From positions 1 through 30,176 of the IMG/VR virus record IMGVR_UViG_3300032240_002801: DNA of 30,176 nt. One strand, given 5' to 3'. The position numbers and the translations under genes are program-made. The notes beneath the pieces were generated by a model, which did no database searches, was not told the origin of the DNA, and worked only from the letters and a program-made list of their open reading frames with translations. Positions 17,427-26,109 of this stretch are shown here, piece after piece. Numbering within the stretch: the first letter of the stretch is position 1; every line of letters starts with the position of its first letter. Source of the stretch: a virus.

Positions 17427-20400
17427 ATGGCAAAAACAAATTTAAACGTATCACCATATTTTGATGATTTTGATACAACTAAAAACTTTTACAAAGTTTT
17501 ATTTAAGCCAGGATATCCAGTTCAGGCTAGAGAATTAACTACATTACAAACTATATTACAAGATCAAATATCTTCTTTAGGAAAAAGTATTTTTAAAGAT
17601 GGATCAGTTGTTGTTCCTGGTGAAGTCTCTTATGATCCAAATTATTATGCAGTTAAAATAAATCCTATTCATTTGGGATTAGATGTAGAATTTTACTACA
17701 AAGAGTTGATAGGAAAACGTTTGTTGGGGGATATTTCTCAAGTTACTGCAGTAGTTCAAAATGTTGTTTCTAGAAATAATTCTATTGAAAATGTAACAAC
17801 ATTATATGTAAAATATTTAAATTCTAATTCCAGTAATGAAAATCTAAGTTTTATTGATGGAGAAACTTTAACAACTTTAGATAATGTAAAATACGGAAAT
17901 ACAACTATATCTTCAGGAAATACTATTGCTTCACTATTAGATACTAATTCAACTGCAATTGGATCAGCAGTATCTATTTCTCCAGGAATTTATTTTATAC
18001 GTGGTTTGTTTGTTACTGTCGATCAAGATACAATTATATTAGATCAATATAATAATACTCCGTCATATAGAGTTGGTTTATCAGTATCTGAAACTTTTGT
18101 ATCTTCATATGATGATTCTTCTTTATATGATAATGCTAAAGGATTTACGAATTATTCAGCTCCAGGAGCAGATAGATTTAAATTAAAAACAAAATTATCA
18201 AAACAACTTTTAACAGATTACCAAGATACTAATTTTATAGAAATATTAAGAGTTGCTGGTGGTGTTGTTAAAAAAATAAAAGACACTAGTGATTACTCTT
18301 TAATAAGGGATTATATTGCAAAAAGAACTTATGAGCAATCTGGAAATTTTGCATTAAGTCCTTTTTCAGTTTTTGTTGAAGATTCATTAAATAATTTAAC
18401 AGATCAAAAAGGAATTTTTAAACAAAATCAAAAAACTGAGCAAAATAATACTCCAAGTGAAGATTTAATTTGTGTTAAAATTTCTTCAGGAAAAGCTTAT
18501 GTTAATGGTAATGATATTGAAAAATCTTCAACAACAATATTAGATGCAAAAAAAACAAGATCGGTAAATACTGTATTAAATTCTCCCATTTTGTTCGAAA
18601 TGGGTAATTTAATAGTATTAAATAATGTTTCTGGATCTCCAGCAATTGGTTTAAATAATAACTATGAGATTAGATTATTTGGTGATAGAAAATCTAGCAA
18701 TATTGTAGGATCTGGAACAACTATAGGAAAAGCTAGGGCTTATTCTTTCTCTGCTAGTGATAGTCCATATAAGGATCAGTCCAGTAGATGGAATCTTTAT
18801 GTTTATGATTTACAAACTTACACAACTATAACAGTAAATTCAAACGTTACAAATGATGTTGTAAAATCTTCATTTGTAAAAGGATTAAGTAGTGGTGCCT
18901 CTGGATATGTAGCAGAAAATCCAAATAATGGAAGAACAGTATTTTTATATCAAACTTCGGGATCTTTTAGTAAAAATGAACAAATAATATTTAATAATAA
19001 TAAAAATTTAATAAGAACGGTAGAAAAAATAAAAGTTTATAATCCAAAAGATATAAAATCAGTATATCAAAAATCTTCGGATGTATCTTTAAGTGGATTA
19101 TCTACTGATTTTTCTGCAGATGTATTTTTACAAAAAAATATTGCTCCTGGATTTAGTCCATCAGATACTATAACAATTCAACCAGCAGTTTCCGGAATTA
19201 GTACAGTTAATTCTCCGGGAAAAACTTTCTCAGGAATAAAAACAGATTCTATTATAAGATATCAAGTAGCAGGATTTTCTACAGAAACTTATAATAAAGT
19301 TGTATCCATAAGTGAAGATGGTTTAAGTATGAATGTGGTTGGAGTTACAACTGTCCTTAACGTTTGTGTTGGTTCTCTTCCATCAGGATCTTCAGTATCT
19401 GCATTATTTTCTTTAGGCGAATCAACCGTTAAAAATAAAGATAAATCAAATTTATATATCAATCTTCCAAATAAAAACGTTTCTTCTGTAGATTTATCAT
19501 CTTCATCAATAACGATAAAAAAACAAATATCTCAAAAAAGTACTTCAAGTGTTGGAACACTTTCATTATCAGTTTCTGGAGATTTTTCAATTAGCAGTGG
19601 ATATTTTGAACCTTTTTCTCCGGAAAGATATTCTATTTTTTATGGTGACGGAACAGTAGAAAATTTAACTTCCGAAAAAATAGAAATAACAAATAGTGGA
19701 GAAAATATATCTTTTTATGGTTTAAAACAATCCCAATCTGGAAATGTATCTGTTATTTGCACAATAACTAAAAATTCTGTTCGCAATAAAACAAAACTTT
19801 ACAAAAAAAGTGAGAAATTATTGATTTCAAAAACATCTTTAGGTATTTCAAACGGAATTAGTGGATTAACAACTAGTATACATTATGGAACTAGAGTAGA
19901 AGATGATGAAATATGTTTGAATGTTCCCGATGTTTCTAACATTTTAGCAATATATGAATCATCTAATTCAGAATCTCCAATTTTGGATAAACTAGTATTT
20001 TCTTCACAATCAATATCTAATGCAATTGTTGGGGAAAAAATATATGGATCTTTAAGTGAAGCAGTTGGACAAATTACAGATATTCAAGGAACTGATGTTA
20101 GTTTTGTTTATTTAAATTCAAATAAATTTCAAACTAATGATATTGTAAATTTTGAAGAATCAAAAATATCAACTTCAGTATTAAATGTTGTTCCTGGAGT
20201 TTATATAAACAGAAGCAACGATTTTACTTTAGATAAAGGGCAAAAAGATCAATATTATGATTATTCCAAAATAGTTAGAAATTTTGGATCTAATTCCCCA
20301 GCAAAAAAATTATTAATAATTTTTGATTATTTCCAAGTTTCTGAATCAGACTCTGGAGATTTATATACCGCAAATAGTTACAATTCATCAAATTTTAAAA

Positions 20401-23400
20401 ATGATGTTCCTATTTTAAAAAATGGATATAGATCTTCTGATGTATTAGATTTTAGACCAAGAGTATCTAAATTTACATCACAATCATCATCTCCTTTTGA
20501 TTTTTCTAGTAGAAATTTTTCAACGGCACAATCAAACATACAAATAGTTGTATCACCGAATGAATCTACTAAAGTTTCATATTCTCATTATGTCCCCAGA
20601 ATAGATAAATTAATTTTAAATAAAAATGGCAATTTCCAATTAATTACGGGTTCATCAGCAGTAAATCCACAACAACCGTCTTCTTTAGAGGACGGTATGG
20701 ATATTGCAAATATAGAAATACCAGCATACGTTTATAATGTAGATGATATTAAAATTTCTCTAATTGAAAATAAAAGATATACAATGAGAGATATTGGAAC
20801 TTTAGAAAACAGGATTAAAAATCTTGAAAACTTTGCATCATTAAGTTTATTAGAATTAGATGTTAAATCTCTACAAATTATTGATAATGAGGGATTAGGA
20901 TTAGCAAAATATAAATGTGGATTTTTTGCAGATAGTTTTATAAATTCCAATTTAGTTGATTATAAAAATCCAGATGCAAAAGTTTCAATTAATTCCGAAG
21001 ATGGTGAAATGACTACTGATGTATCTATTACATCTCTTAAAACTCAAGTATTACCAAGTCAAGGAACAAATTTAGAAAATGCTGATTATTCTCAAAATTT
21101 AGATTTAATCGATGCTAATATTAAAAAAACAGGTGATTTAGTTACTTTAAATTATTCTGAAGTTGAATGGGGAGATATATCCCAACCTTTTGCAACAACT
21201 AAAGAAAATATTAATCCACACGGATTATCGGATTATAACGGAAGTGTTAAACTTCGTCCTTCAACTGATGCTTGGGTTAAAACTATAAACTCAATTAAGG
21301 GTAAAGTTATAAGAACTCAAAGTGAGTGGAAAAATAGTTATCTATCAAATTTATATTTGTCTGGGGAAACTAGTAATAAAATGAGATCAAGAAATATTGA
21401 ATTTCTTGGATCAAATTTATTTCCTCTTTCAAAGCATACTCCATATTTTGATGGATCAGCATCTTTTGATGTAATTCCAAAATTATTAAAAATATCTATG
21501 ATATCTGGTATTTTTAGTGTTGGAGAAATTATAGATGGTTATGAAGGAAATGTAAAAGTATTTTCCGCTAGATTATGTACACCAAACCATAAATATGGTC
21601 CTTATAATTCACCATCAGAAACTTATCCAAGCAATCCATATCAAACTTCAGAAATACTTTCTGATTATTCTCAATCAACTACAGTTTTAAACATAGATAC
21701 ATATTCTTTAGCAGATAATGCTGATGGTAGATTCTATGGTTATGTTTCCTATAATATGGTTTTAGTTGGAAGATCTAGTGGAGCTCAGTGTACTGTAAGT
21801 AACCAAGATCTTATTTCTGATAAATATGGAGATTTAATAGGGTGTTTCTTTATTAGAAATCCCTTTTCGCCATTATTGCCACCAAATGTATTTAATGTAG
21901 GGGATAAAACTTTTAAATTAGAAACAGCAACTAATACACAATCCACATCAGCAATACAAATAAAGCAAGGTCTTTGCGAGTCTACACTATATCTATCGGA
22001 AAATTCAAATTTTTCCAATAACAGTATTATTAGAAGACCAGTTTTAACTAGATCTTCAGTTTTATCATCAAAAAGTTATTTGACTCAAACATTTAAAGTT
22101 GATACCTCTGGTGGATTTTTAACTTCTATTGATTTATTTTTTGCAGAAAAAGATAATAATGAAAAAGTAACTATTGAGATCGGTGAAGTTGATCTTGGTG
22201 GAACTCCAACAAATAAATTACTACAAGATTTTGCTAGAGTTCAACTCTTACCAAATCAAGTCAATATTTCTAATGATGGTGAAGTTGCTACTAATGTTAA
22301 ATTACCATCACCTCTTTATTTGGAACCAAATAAACAATATTGTATAAGAATTTATTCACCATCATCTTCTTTATATTCTCTTTGGACTGCAGTATCGAAT
22401 GAAGCAACCGTTAAAACTCAAAACTATCCCAATACACAACAAATAATATATTCTAATCAATTTATAGGTGGTAATTTATACAAACCACAAAATGGTGCCA
22501 TTCCTTCAGCATCCTTATTACAAGATTTAAAATTTAAAACCTATAAAGCTCAATTTGTTTCTGCTGGAACAGTATTCTTTACAAATCCTATTCTTTCCGA
22601 TACATCTTCAGGAGAATTTTATGACAGTAATAATGATAAATTAGTATCAAATCCAATAACAGGTTTTCCCCAAAAATATATAATTGGAATTTCTACTTCT
22701 TATGCTAATGATTTTTATACATTTGGTAAAAAAATACAATTTTCAAATGGAAATTATGGATTTATAGAAAAATCTGGAGGAAAAATATCAGGAATAACAA
22801 CCACAAATGTCGGAATAGGATACTCTGATGGAGTTTATTCAAATGTTCCATTATTTACAGTAAATGGATTTGGTCCTAATGTATATGGAGCTACTGCTAA
22901 TCTAACATTTACTGGTGGAAAACTAAGTAAAACAGTCATAGTAGATACGGGAAGTGGATATTTAAAAGGAGATTTATTGGGAATTTCAACAGGATATAAT
23001 CCAAAAGGAACTGGGGCATTAATATCAGTTTCCAATTTAAATGGAATTGATGCTTTATTACTGACTAATGTCCCAGGAAAAACAATTCAATTGGGAAATA
23101 CTTTATCTTATTTTGATGAAAATGGCGTACAAGTTTCTTTAGCAGGAACTACGGTATTACAAACTCCAAAGATTTTAAATGATCTATACAGTGGAGGCGT
23201 ATTTAAAGTCGAACATTATAATCATGGTATGCATGATGATAATAATTACATTACCATTAGTGGTGTATTCCCAGATACAACTCCTCAACAGTTAACATCA
23301 AACATAACAGCAGAATCTAACACAATATCTGTTGCAAGTACTTCAACATTTTCTAGTTTTGATGGTGGTTCTGTTGTTGGTTTTAATACAGGATATGTTT

Positions 23401-24512
23401 TAATTAATAATGAAATTATTGCATATACTTCTGTTAATGCAAATACATTACAAATTTCATCCAGAGGAGTTAATTATTCTACAATTAGAAATCATAATTC
23501 TGGCGATATGGTATATAAGTATGAGTGTAATGGTGTTTCTTTGATGAGAATTAATACAACGCATAGAAAATCAAATTCACAATATTTAAAATCATTAGAA
23601 ACTTCAGACAATTATTACTTAAAATTTTCTAGTGAAGAATTTAGCAATTCCACATTTATTGAAGAGAAAACATTTGGGGGATCTAATTGCAAAATAACTC
23701 AAAATTATCAATACAATTCAATTATACCAAAATTTAATATATTAACTCCTCCAGGAACATCTTTAAATAGTTCAATTAGAACAATATCTGGAACTAGTGC
23801 TTCTGGATCAGAATCATCATTTGTTGATCAAGGTCTTCTTCCATTATCTTTAAATTCAAAAAATGATTTTGATACACCAAAATTAATAGCATCTAGAATT
23901 AATGAAATTAATAATCTTTCAGGAACTCCTAGATTAAAATCTATGCTTATTTCTTTGACTTTAAGAACAAGAGATTCAAATATTTCTCCAGTTATAGATA
24001 CGGTTGAAGGTGCTACAGTTGCACTTATTAGAAATAAATTAAATAATCCAATATCAAATTATATTACTGATAATAGATCAAATTTATTAATAAATGATCC
24101 ACATTCTTCAATTTACATATCTAATCAAATTATTTTACTGAAACCAGCATCTTCCCTTAAAGTAATAACAAATTGTTATAGATCTTCATCTAATGATTTT
24201 AGAGTATTATATAAACTAATACGTCCAGATTCTAGTGAAGTTGACCAATCATATGAATTTTTCCCAGGATATAGTAATTTAAAAGACATAAATGGAGATG
24301 GTATTGGTGATACAATTATAGATACTTCACTTAATGATGGAACTTCTGATTTTTATGTTGGTTCGACTACGGAAGGTGAATATTCCGAATATGAATTTAC
24401 TGCAGAAAATTTAGGTCAATTTGTTGGATTTGTTATTAAGATAGTTATGAATGGTTCAAATGAAGCCAGACCATTAAAATTTAAGGATATTAGAGCAATT
24501 GCATTAGCATAA
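17427..24512 (+). CDS. large virion structural protein, DUF4815 type
   Basis: A 2361-residue structural protein. The N-terminus (NVSPYFDDFDTTKNFYKVLF, then PGYPVQARELTTLQTILQ and IFKDGSVVVPG, about 7-67) is typical of DUF4815 proteins in marine myoviruses. A central MRDIGTLENRIKNLE block (1120-1135) with a following LSLLELD predicts a short helix. A domain opening with LTQTFKVDTSGGFLTSIDLFF (about 1552) resembles a beta-sandwich found in many phage tail proteins. Later come G-x-G-Y repeats (about 1785-1890), an I-N-N-E-I-I-A-Y module (about 1960-2015) and a conserved C-terminal domain (FRVLYKLIRPDSSEV, FPGYSNLKDINGDGIGD). It occupies the place of T4 gp9-gp12, so a baseplate periphery or host-contact role is inferred, not shown. 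It begins six bases after gp8. Confidence 0.85.
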   Translation: MAKTNLNVSPYFDDFDTTKNFYKVLFKPGYPVQARELTTLQTILQDQISSLGKSIFKDGSVVVPGEVSYDPNYYAVKINPIHLGLDVEFYYKELIGKRLLGDISQVTAVVQNVVSRNNSIENVTTLYVKYLNSNSSNENLSFIDGETLTTLDNVKYGNTTISSGNTIASLLDTNSTAIGSAVSISPGIYFIRGLFVTVDQDTIILDQYNNTPSYRVGLSVSETFVSSYDDSSLYDNAKGFTNYSAPGADRFKLKTKLSKQLLTDYQDTNFIEILRVAGGVVKKIKDTSDYSLIRDYIAKRTYEQSGNFALSPFSVFVEDSLNNLTDQKGIFKQNQKTEQNNTPSEDLICVKISSGKAYVNGNDIEKSSTTILDAKKTRSVNTVLNSPILFEMGNLIVLNNVSGSPAIGLNNNYEIRLFGDRKSSNIVGSGTTIGKARAYSFSASDSPYKDQSSRWNLYVYDLQTYTTITVNSNVTNDVVKSSFVKGLSSGASGYVAENPNNGRTVFLYQTSGSFSKNEQIIFNNNKNLIRTVEKIKVYNPKDIKSVYQKSSDVSLSGLSTDFSADVFLQKNIAPGFSPSDTITIQPAVSGISTVNSPGKTFSGIKTDSIIRYQVAGFSTETYNKVVSISEDGLSMNVVGVTTVLNVCVGSLPSGSSVSALFSLGESTVKNKDKSNLYINLPNKNVSSVDLSSSSITIKKQISQKSTSSVGTLSLSVSGDFSISSGYFEPFSPERYSIFYGDGTVENLTSEKIEITNSGENISFYGLKQSQSGNVSVICTITKNSVRNKTKLYKKSEKLLISKTSLGISNGISGLTTSIHYGTRVEDDEICLNVPDVSNILAIYESSNSESPILDKLVFSSQSISNAIVGEKIYGSLSEAVGQITDIQGTDVSFVYLNSNKFQTNDIVNFEESKISTSVLNVVPGVYINRSNDFTLDKGQKDQYYDYSKIVRNFGSNSPAKKLLIIFDYFQVSESDSGDLYTANSYNSSNFKNDVPILKNGYRSSDVLDFRPRVSKFTSQSSSPFDFSSRNFSTAQSNIQIVVSPNESTKVSYSHYVPRIDKLILNKNGNFQLITGSSAVNPQQPSSLEDGMDIANIEIPAYVYNVDDIKISLIENKRYTMRDIGTLENRIKNLENFASLSLLELDVKSLQIIDNEGLGLAKYKCGFFADSFINSNLVDYKNPDAKVSINSEDGEMTTDVSITSLKTQVLPSQGTNLENADYSQNLDLIDANIKKTGDLVTLNYSEVEWGDISQPFATTKENINPHGLSDYNGSVKLRPSTDAWVKTINSIKGKVIRTQSEWKNSYLSNLYLSGETSNKMRSRNIEFLGSNLFPLSKHTPYFDGSASFDVIPKLLKISMISGIFSVGEIIDGYEGNVKVFSARLCTPNHKYGPYNSPSETYPSNPYQTSEILSDYSQSTTVLNIDTYSLADNADGRFYGYVSYNMVLVGRSSGAQCTVSNQDLISDKYGDLIGCFFIRNPFSPLLPPNVFNVGDKTFKLETATNTQSTSAIQIKQGLCESTLYLSENSNFSNNSIIRRPVLTRSSVLSSKSYLTQTFKVDTSGGFLTSIDLFFAEKDNNEKVTIEIGEVDLGGTPTNKLLQDFARVQLLPNQVNISNDGEVATNVKLPSPLYLEPNKQYCIRIYSPSSSLYSLWTAVSNEATVKTQNYPNTQQIIYSNQFIGGNLYKPQNGAIPSASLLQDLKFKTYKAQFVSAGTVFFTNPILSDTSSGEFYDSNNDKLVSNPITGFPQKYIIGISTSYANDFYTFGKKIQFSNGNYGFIEKSGGKISGITTTNVGIGYSDGVYSNVPLFTVNGFGPNVYGATANLTFTGGKLSKTVIVDTGSGYLKGDLLGISTGYNPKGTGALISVSNLNGIDALLLTNVPGKTIQLGNTLSYFDENGVQVSLAGTTVLQTPKILNDLYSGGVFKVEHYNHGMHDDNNYITISGVFPDTTPQQLTSNITAESNTISVASTSTFSSFDGGSVVGFNTGYVLINNEIIAYTSVNANTLQISSRGVNYSTIRNHNSGDMVYKYECNGVSLMRINTTHRKSNSQYLKSLETSDNYYLKFSSEEFSNSTFIEEKTFGGSNCKITQNYQYNSIIPKFNILTPPGTSLNSSIRTISGTSASGSESSFVDQGLLPLSLNSKNDFDTPKLIASRINEINNLSGTPRLKSMLISLTLRTRDSNISPVIDTVEGATVALIRNKLNNPISNYITDNRSNLLINDPHSSIYISNQIILLKPASSLKVITNCYRSSSNDFRVLYKLIRPDSSEVDQSYEFFPGYSNLKDINGDGIGDTIIDTSLNDGTSDFYVGSTTEGEYSEYEFTAENLGQFVGFVIKIVMNGSNEARPLKFKDIRAIALA
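22765..23090 (+). repeat. G-x-G-Y beta repeats in the DUF4815-type protein
   Basis: Units TTNVGIGYSDGVYSNVPLFTV and VDTGSGYLKGDLLGI lie about 45 residues apart and are separated by an alanine/glycine-rich strand (GATANLTFTGGK). They follow the same layout as the units in the giant protein, gp8 and gp14. Confidence 0.55.
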
Positions 24513-24709
24513 TGATACCAATAGAAGGACATAAAAATTTATATAGAGATGAAAATACTGGTGCAATATTGAATGCAGATAATATTGAATATAATAATTA
24601 TATTAAATTGAGAGAAGAAAAACTTAAACAAAAAAATGAAATTGATAATTTAAAAAAAGAATTATCAGAAATTAAATCTTTAATAAGGGAGTTATTAAAT
24701 GGATCCTGA
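24512..24709 (+). CDS. small coiled-coil protein of cyanophage type
   Basis: A 65-residue protein. The N-terminus (GHKNLYRDENTGAILN) matches a small uncharacterised protein I recall from this position in T4-like cyanophages. The C-terminal half (about residues 28-62, LREEKLKQKNEIDNLKKE and on) is highly charged with hydrophobic residues at heptad-like spacing and should form a coiled coil. Its ATG overlaps the stop of the preceding gene by one base (TAATG), and its own end overlaps the next gene by 11 bases, so all three are probably translationally coupled. The function is unknown; a chaperone or adaptor for the long structural protein upstream is only a guess. Confidence 0.8.
   Translation: MIPIEGHKNLYRDENTGAILNADNIEYNNYIKLREEKLKQKNEIDNLKKELSEIKSLIRELLNGS
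24685..24691 (+). promoter_or_regulatory. ribosome binding site of the 62-residue gene
   Basis: AAGGGAG lies seven bases before ATG 24699 and inside the end of the previous gene. It is one of the strongest Shine-Dalgarno sequences in the window and supports this very short gene as real. Confidence 0.6.
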
Positions 24710-24887
24710 CAAAATTGAACTAGAAAATTTGAGTAAAAGTTTTGAATATTATAAATTTACTTCCGAAATAGATAATATTGATAATATTGAAGATTTAAAA
24801 AATATAGCAAAATCTTATTTCAAATTGTATTTGAAGCAACAAGAGGTTTTATCTTCACTTGCAGTTTTCAACAAAAATGAAACATAA
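24699..24887 (+). CDS. small conserved cyanophage-type protein
   Basis: A 62-residue acidic, mostly helical protein. ELENLSKSFEYYK, the aspartate/isoleucine-rich middle (EIDNIDNIEDLKNIAKSYFK) and LYLKQQEVL resemble a small uncharacterised protein that accompanies the preceding one in marine T4-like phages. It has no cysteine, signal peptide or membrane segment. It overlaps its upstream neighbour by 11 bases and has a strong AAGGGAG ribosome binding site. The last codons overlap a candidate late promoter, which makes this the probable end of the gp8-DUF4815 unit. The function is unknown. Confidence 0.78.
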   Translation: MDPDKIELENLSKSFEYYKFTSEIDNIDNIEDLKNIAKSYFKLYLKQQEVLSSLAVFNKNET

Positions 24888-24890
24888 ATA
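24883..24890 (+). promoter_or_regulatory. probable late promoter before the neck gene block
   Basis: CATAAATA differs from the late octamer TATAAATA only in the first base. It overlaps the stop codon of the previous gene and lies 30 bases before ATG 24920, close to the 26-27 base spacing of the two exact octamers in this window. It would drive the small structural protein and gp13 to gp16. Confidence 0.5.
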
Positions 24891-24919
24891 TTTTATATAT
24901 TACTTATGGCACTAGAATA

Positions 24920-25258
24920 ATGGCCTCAATATATGTAAGTAATCTGGTTATTAATTCTGGAGCATCTTTTTCTCAAAATTTTTTTCTAGAGGATAGTGCC
25001 ACAAATTCTGCAATGAATTTATCTTCGGCAAGTATACAATCCCAAATGAGAAAGTGGTCTGGAAGCACGGGAGTAACAACTTTCACATCTTCTATTGTCA
25101 ATTCTCAAACTGGACAAATTAGAATTAGTTTAGGTTCTAGTATAACATCATCATTAAAACCAGGAAGATATGTTTATGATGTATTATTGACGAATAATAG
25201 CACAACTACAAGAGTTGTTGAAGGTATGGCTTTAGTTAGAGAAGGAGTTACAAGGTAA
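24920..25258 (+). CDS. small virion structural protein, beta-rich
   Basis: A 112-residue protein with an alternating strand pattern: IYVSNLVINSGASFSQNFFL, then IQSQMRKWSGS, then a C-terminal GRYVYDVLLTN and EGMALVREGVTR. This layout is common in small phage proteins related to the N-terminal domain of baseplate upper protein BppU and in small structural proteins of marine myoviruses. It is serine-rich, has no cysteine, signal peptide or membrane segment, and stands immediately before gp13. The start at ATG 24920 has no strong Shine-Dalgarno; the nearby ATG at 24906 leads to a stop after four codons. A part in the baseplate, neck or a head/tail decoration is inferred from position only. Confidence 0.78.
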   Translation: MASIYVSNLVINSGASFSQNFFLEDSATNSAMNLSSASIQSQMRKWSGSTGVTTFTSSIVNSQTGQIRISLGSSITSSLKPGRYVYDVLLTNNSTTTRVVEGMALVREGVTR

Positions 25259-25262
25259 AAAT

Positions 25263-26108
25263 ATGTCTAAACCCGCATCCAGACAACAATTAGTAGAATA
25301 TTGTTTGAGAAAATTAGGTGCTCCTATATTAGAAATTAATGTCGATGATGACCAAATAGATGATGCAGTAGATGATGCTCTTCAATATTTTCACGAAAGA
25401 CATTTTGATGGTGTCGAAAGAATGTATTTGAAATACAAAATAACACAAGAAGATATTGATAGAGGTTCTGCAAATGCAAAATCTCCAGTTGGTTCTGGAA
25501 TAGTTACAACGACTGGACAATCAAATATTAATGGTGTTTCTAAAACATTTAGTTTTTACGAGTCCTCAAACTATATACAAGTTCCAGATTCTGTAATTGG
25601 CGTTGAAAAAATATTCAAATTTAATTCTAGCACAATATCTTCAGGGATGTTCAGTATTAAATACCAATTATTTTTAAATGATTTGTATTATTTTAATTCT
25701 ATAGAACTTCTGCAATATTCGATGGTAAAATCATATCTCGAAGATATTGACTTTTTGCTAACCACAGATAAGCAAATTAGATTTAACAAAAGACAAAATA
25801 GATTATATTTAGATTTTAATTGGGAAGGAAATAATGCTGGAGATTTTTTGCTAATAGACTGTTATAGAATCTTAGATCCAAATGATTTTACTAAGGTATA
25901 TAATGATAGTTTTGTTAAAAAATATTTAACTGCATTAATTAAAAAGCAGTGGGGACAAAATTTAATAAAATTTAGAGGTGTTAAACTTCCAGGTGGAGTT
26001 GAATTAAATGGAAGAGAAATATATGAAGATGCTGAAAGAGAATTGGAAGATATCAAACAAAGAATGACACTAGAATATGAACTTCCACCATTAGATATGA
26101 TTGGTTGA
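25263..26108 (+). CDS. 13: neck protein gp13 (head completion)
   Basis: Homologue of T4 gp13, which with gp14 seals the portal vertex after DNA packaging and forms the neck to which the tail attaches. The N-terminus contains the conserved EYCLRKLGAPILEINVDDDQIDDAVDDALQYF stretch (about residues 11-42, seen here in parts) and the following FHERHFDGVERMYLKYK. At 281 residues it is near the T4 length of about 309. It starts four bases after the previous stop behind an AAGG, and gp14 starts one base after its stop. The gp13-gp14-gp15-gp16 order is the same as in T4. Confidence 0.93.
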   Translation: MSKPASRQQLVEYCLRKLGAPILEINVDDDQIDDAVDDALQYFHERHFDGVERMYLKYKITQEDIDRGSANAKSPVGSGIVTTTGQSNINGVSKTFSFYESSNYIQVPDSVIGVEKIFKFNSSTISSGMFSIKYQLFLNDLYYFNSIELLQYSMVKSYLEDIDFLLTTDKQIRFNKRQNRLYLDFNWEGNNAGDFLLIDCYRILDPNDFTKVYNDSFVKKYLTALIKKQWGQNLIKFRGVKLPGGVELNGREIYEDAERELEDIKQRMTLEYELPPLDMIG

Positions 26109-26109
26109 T

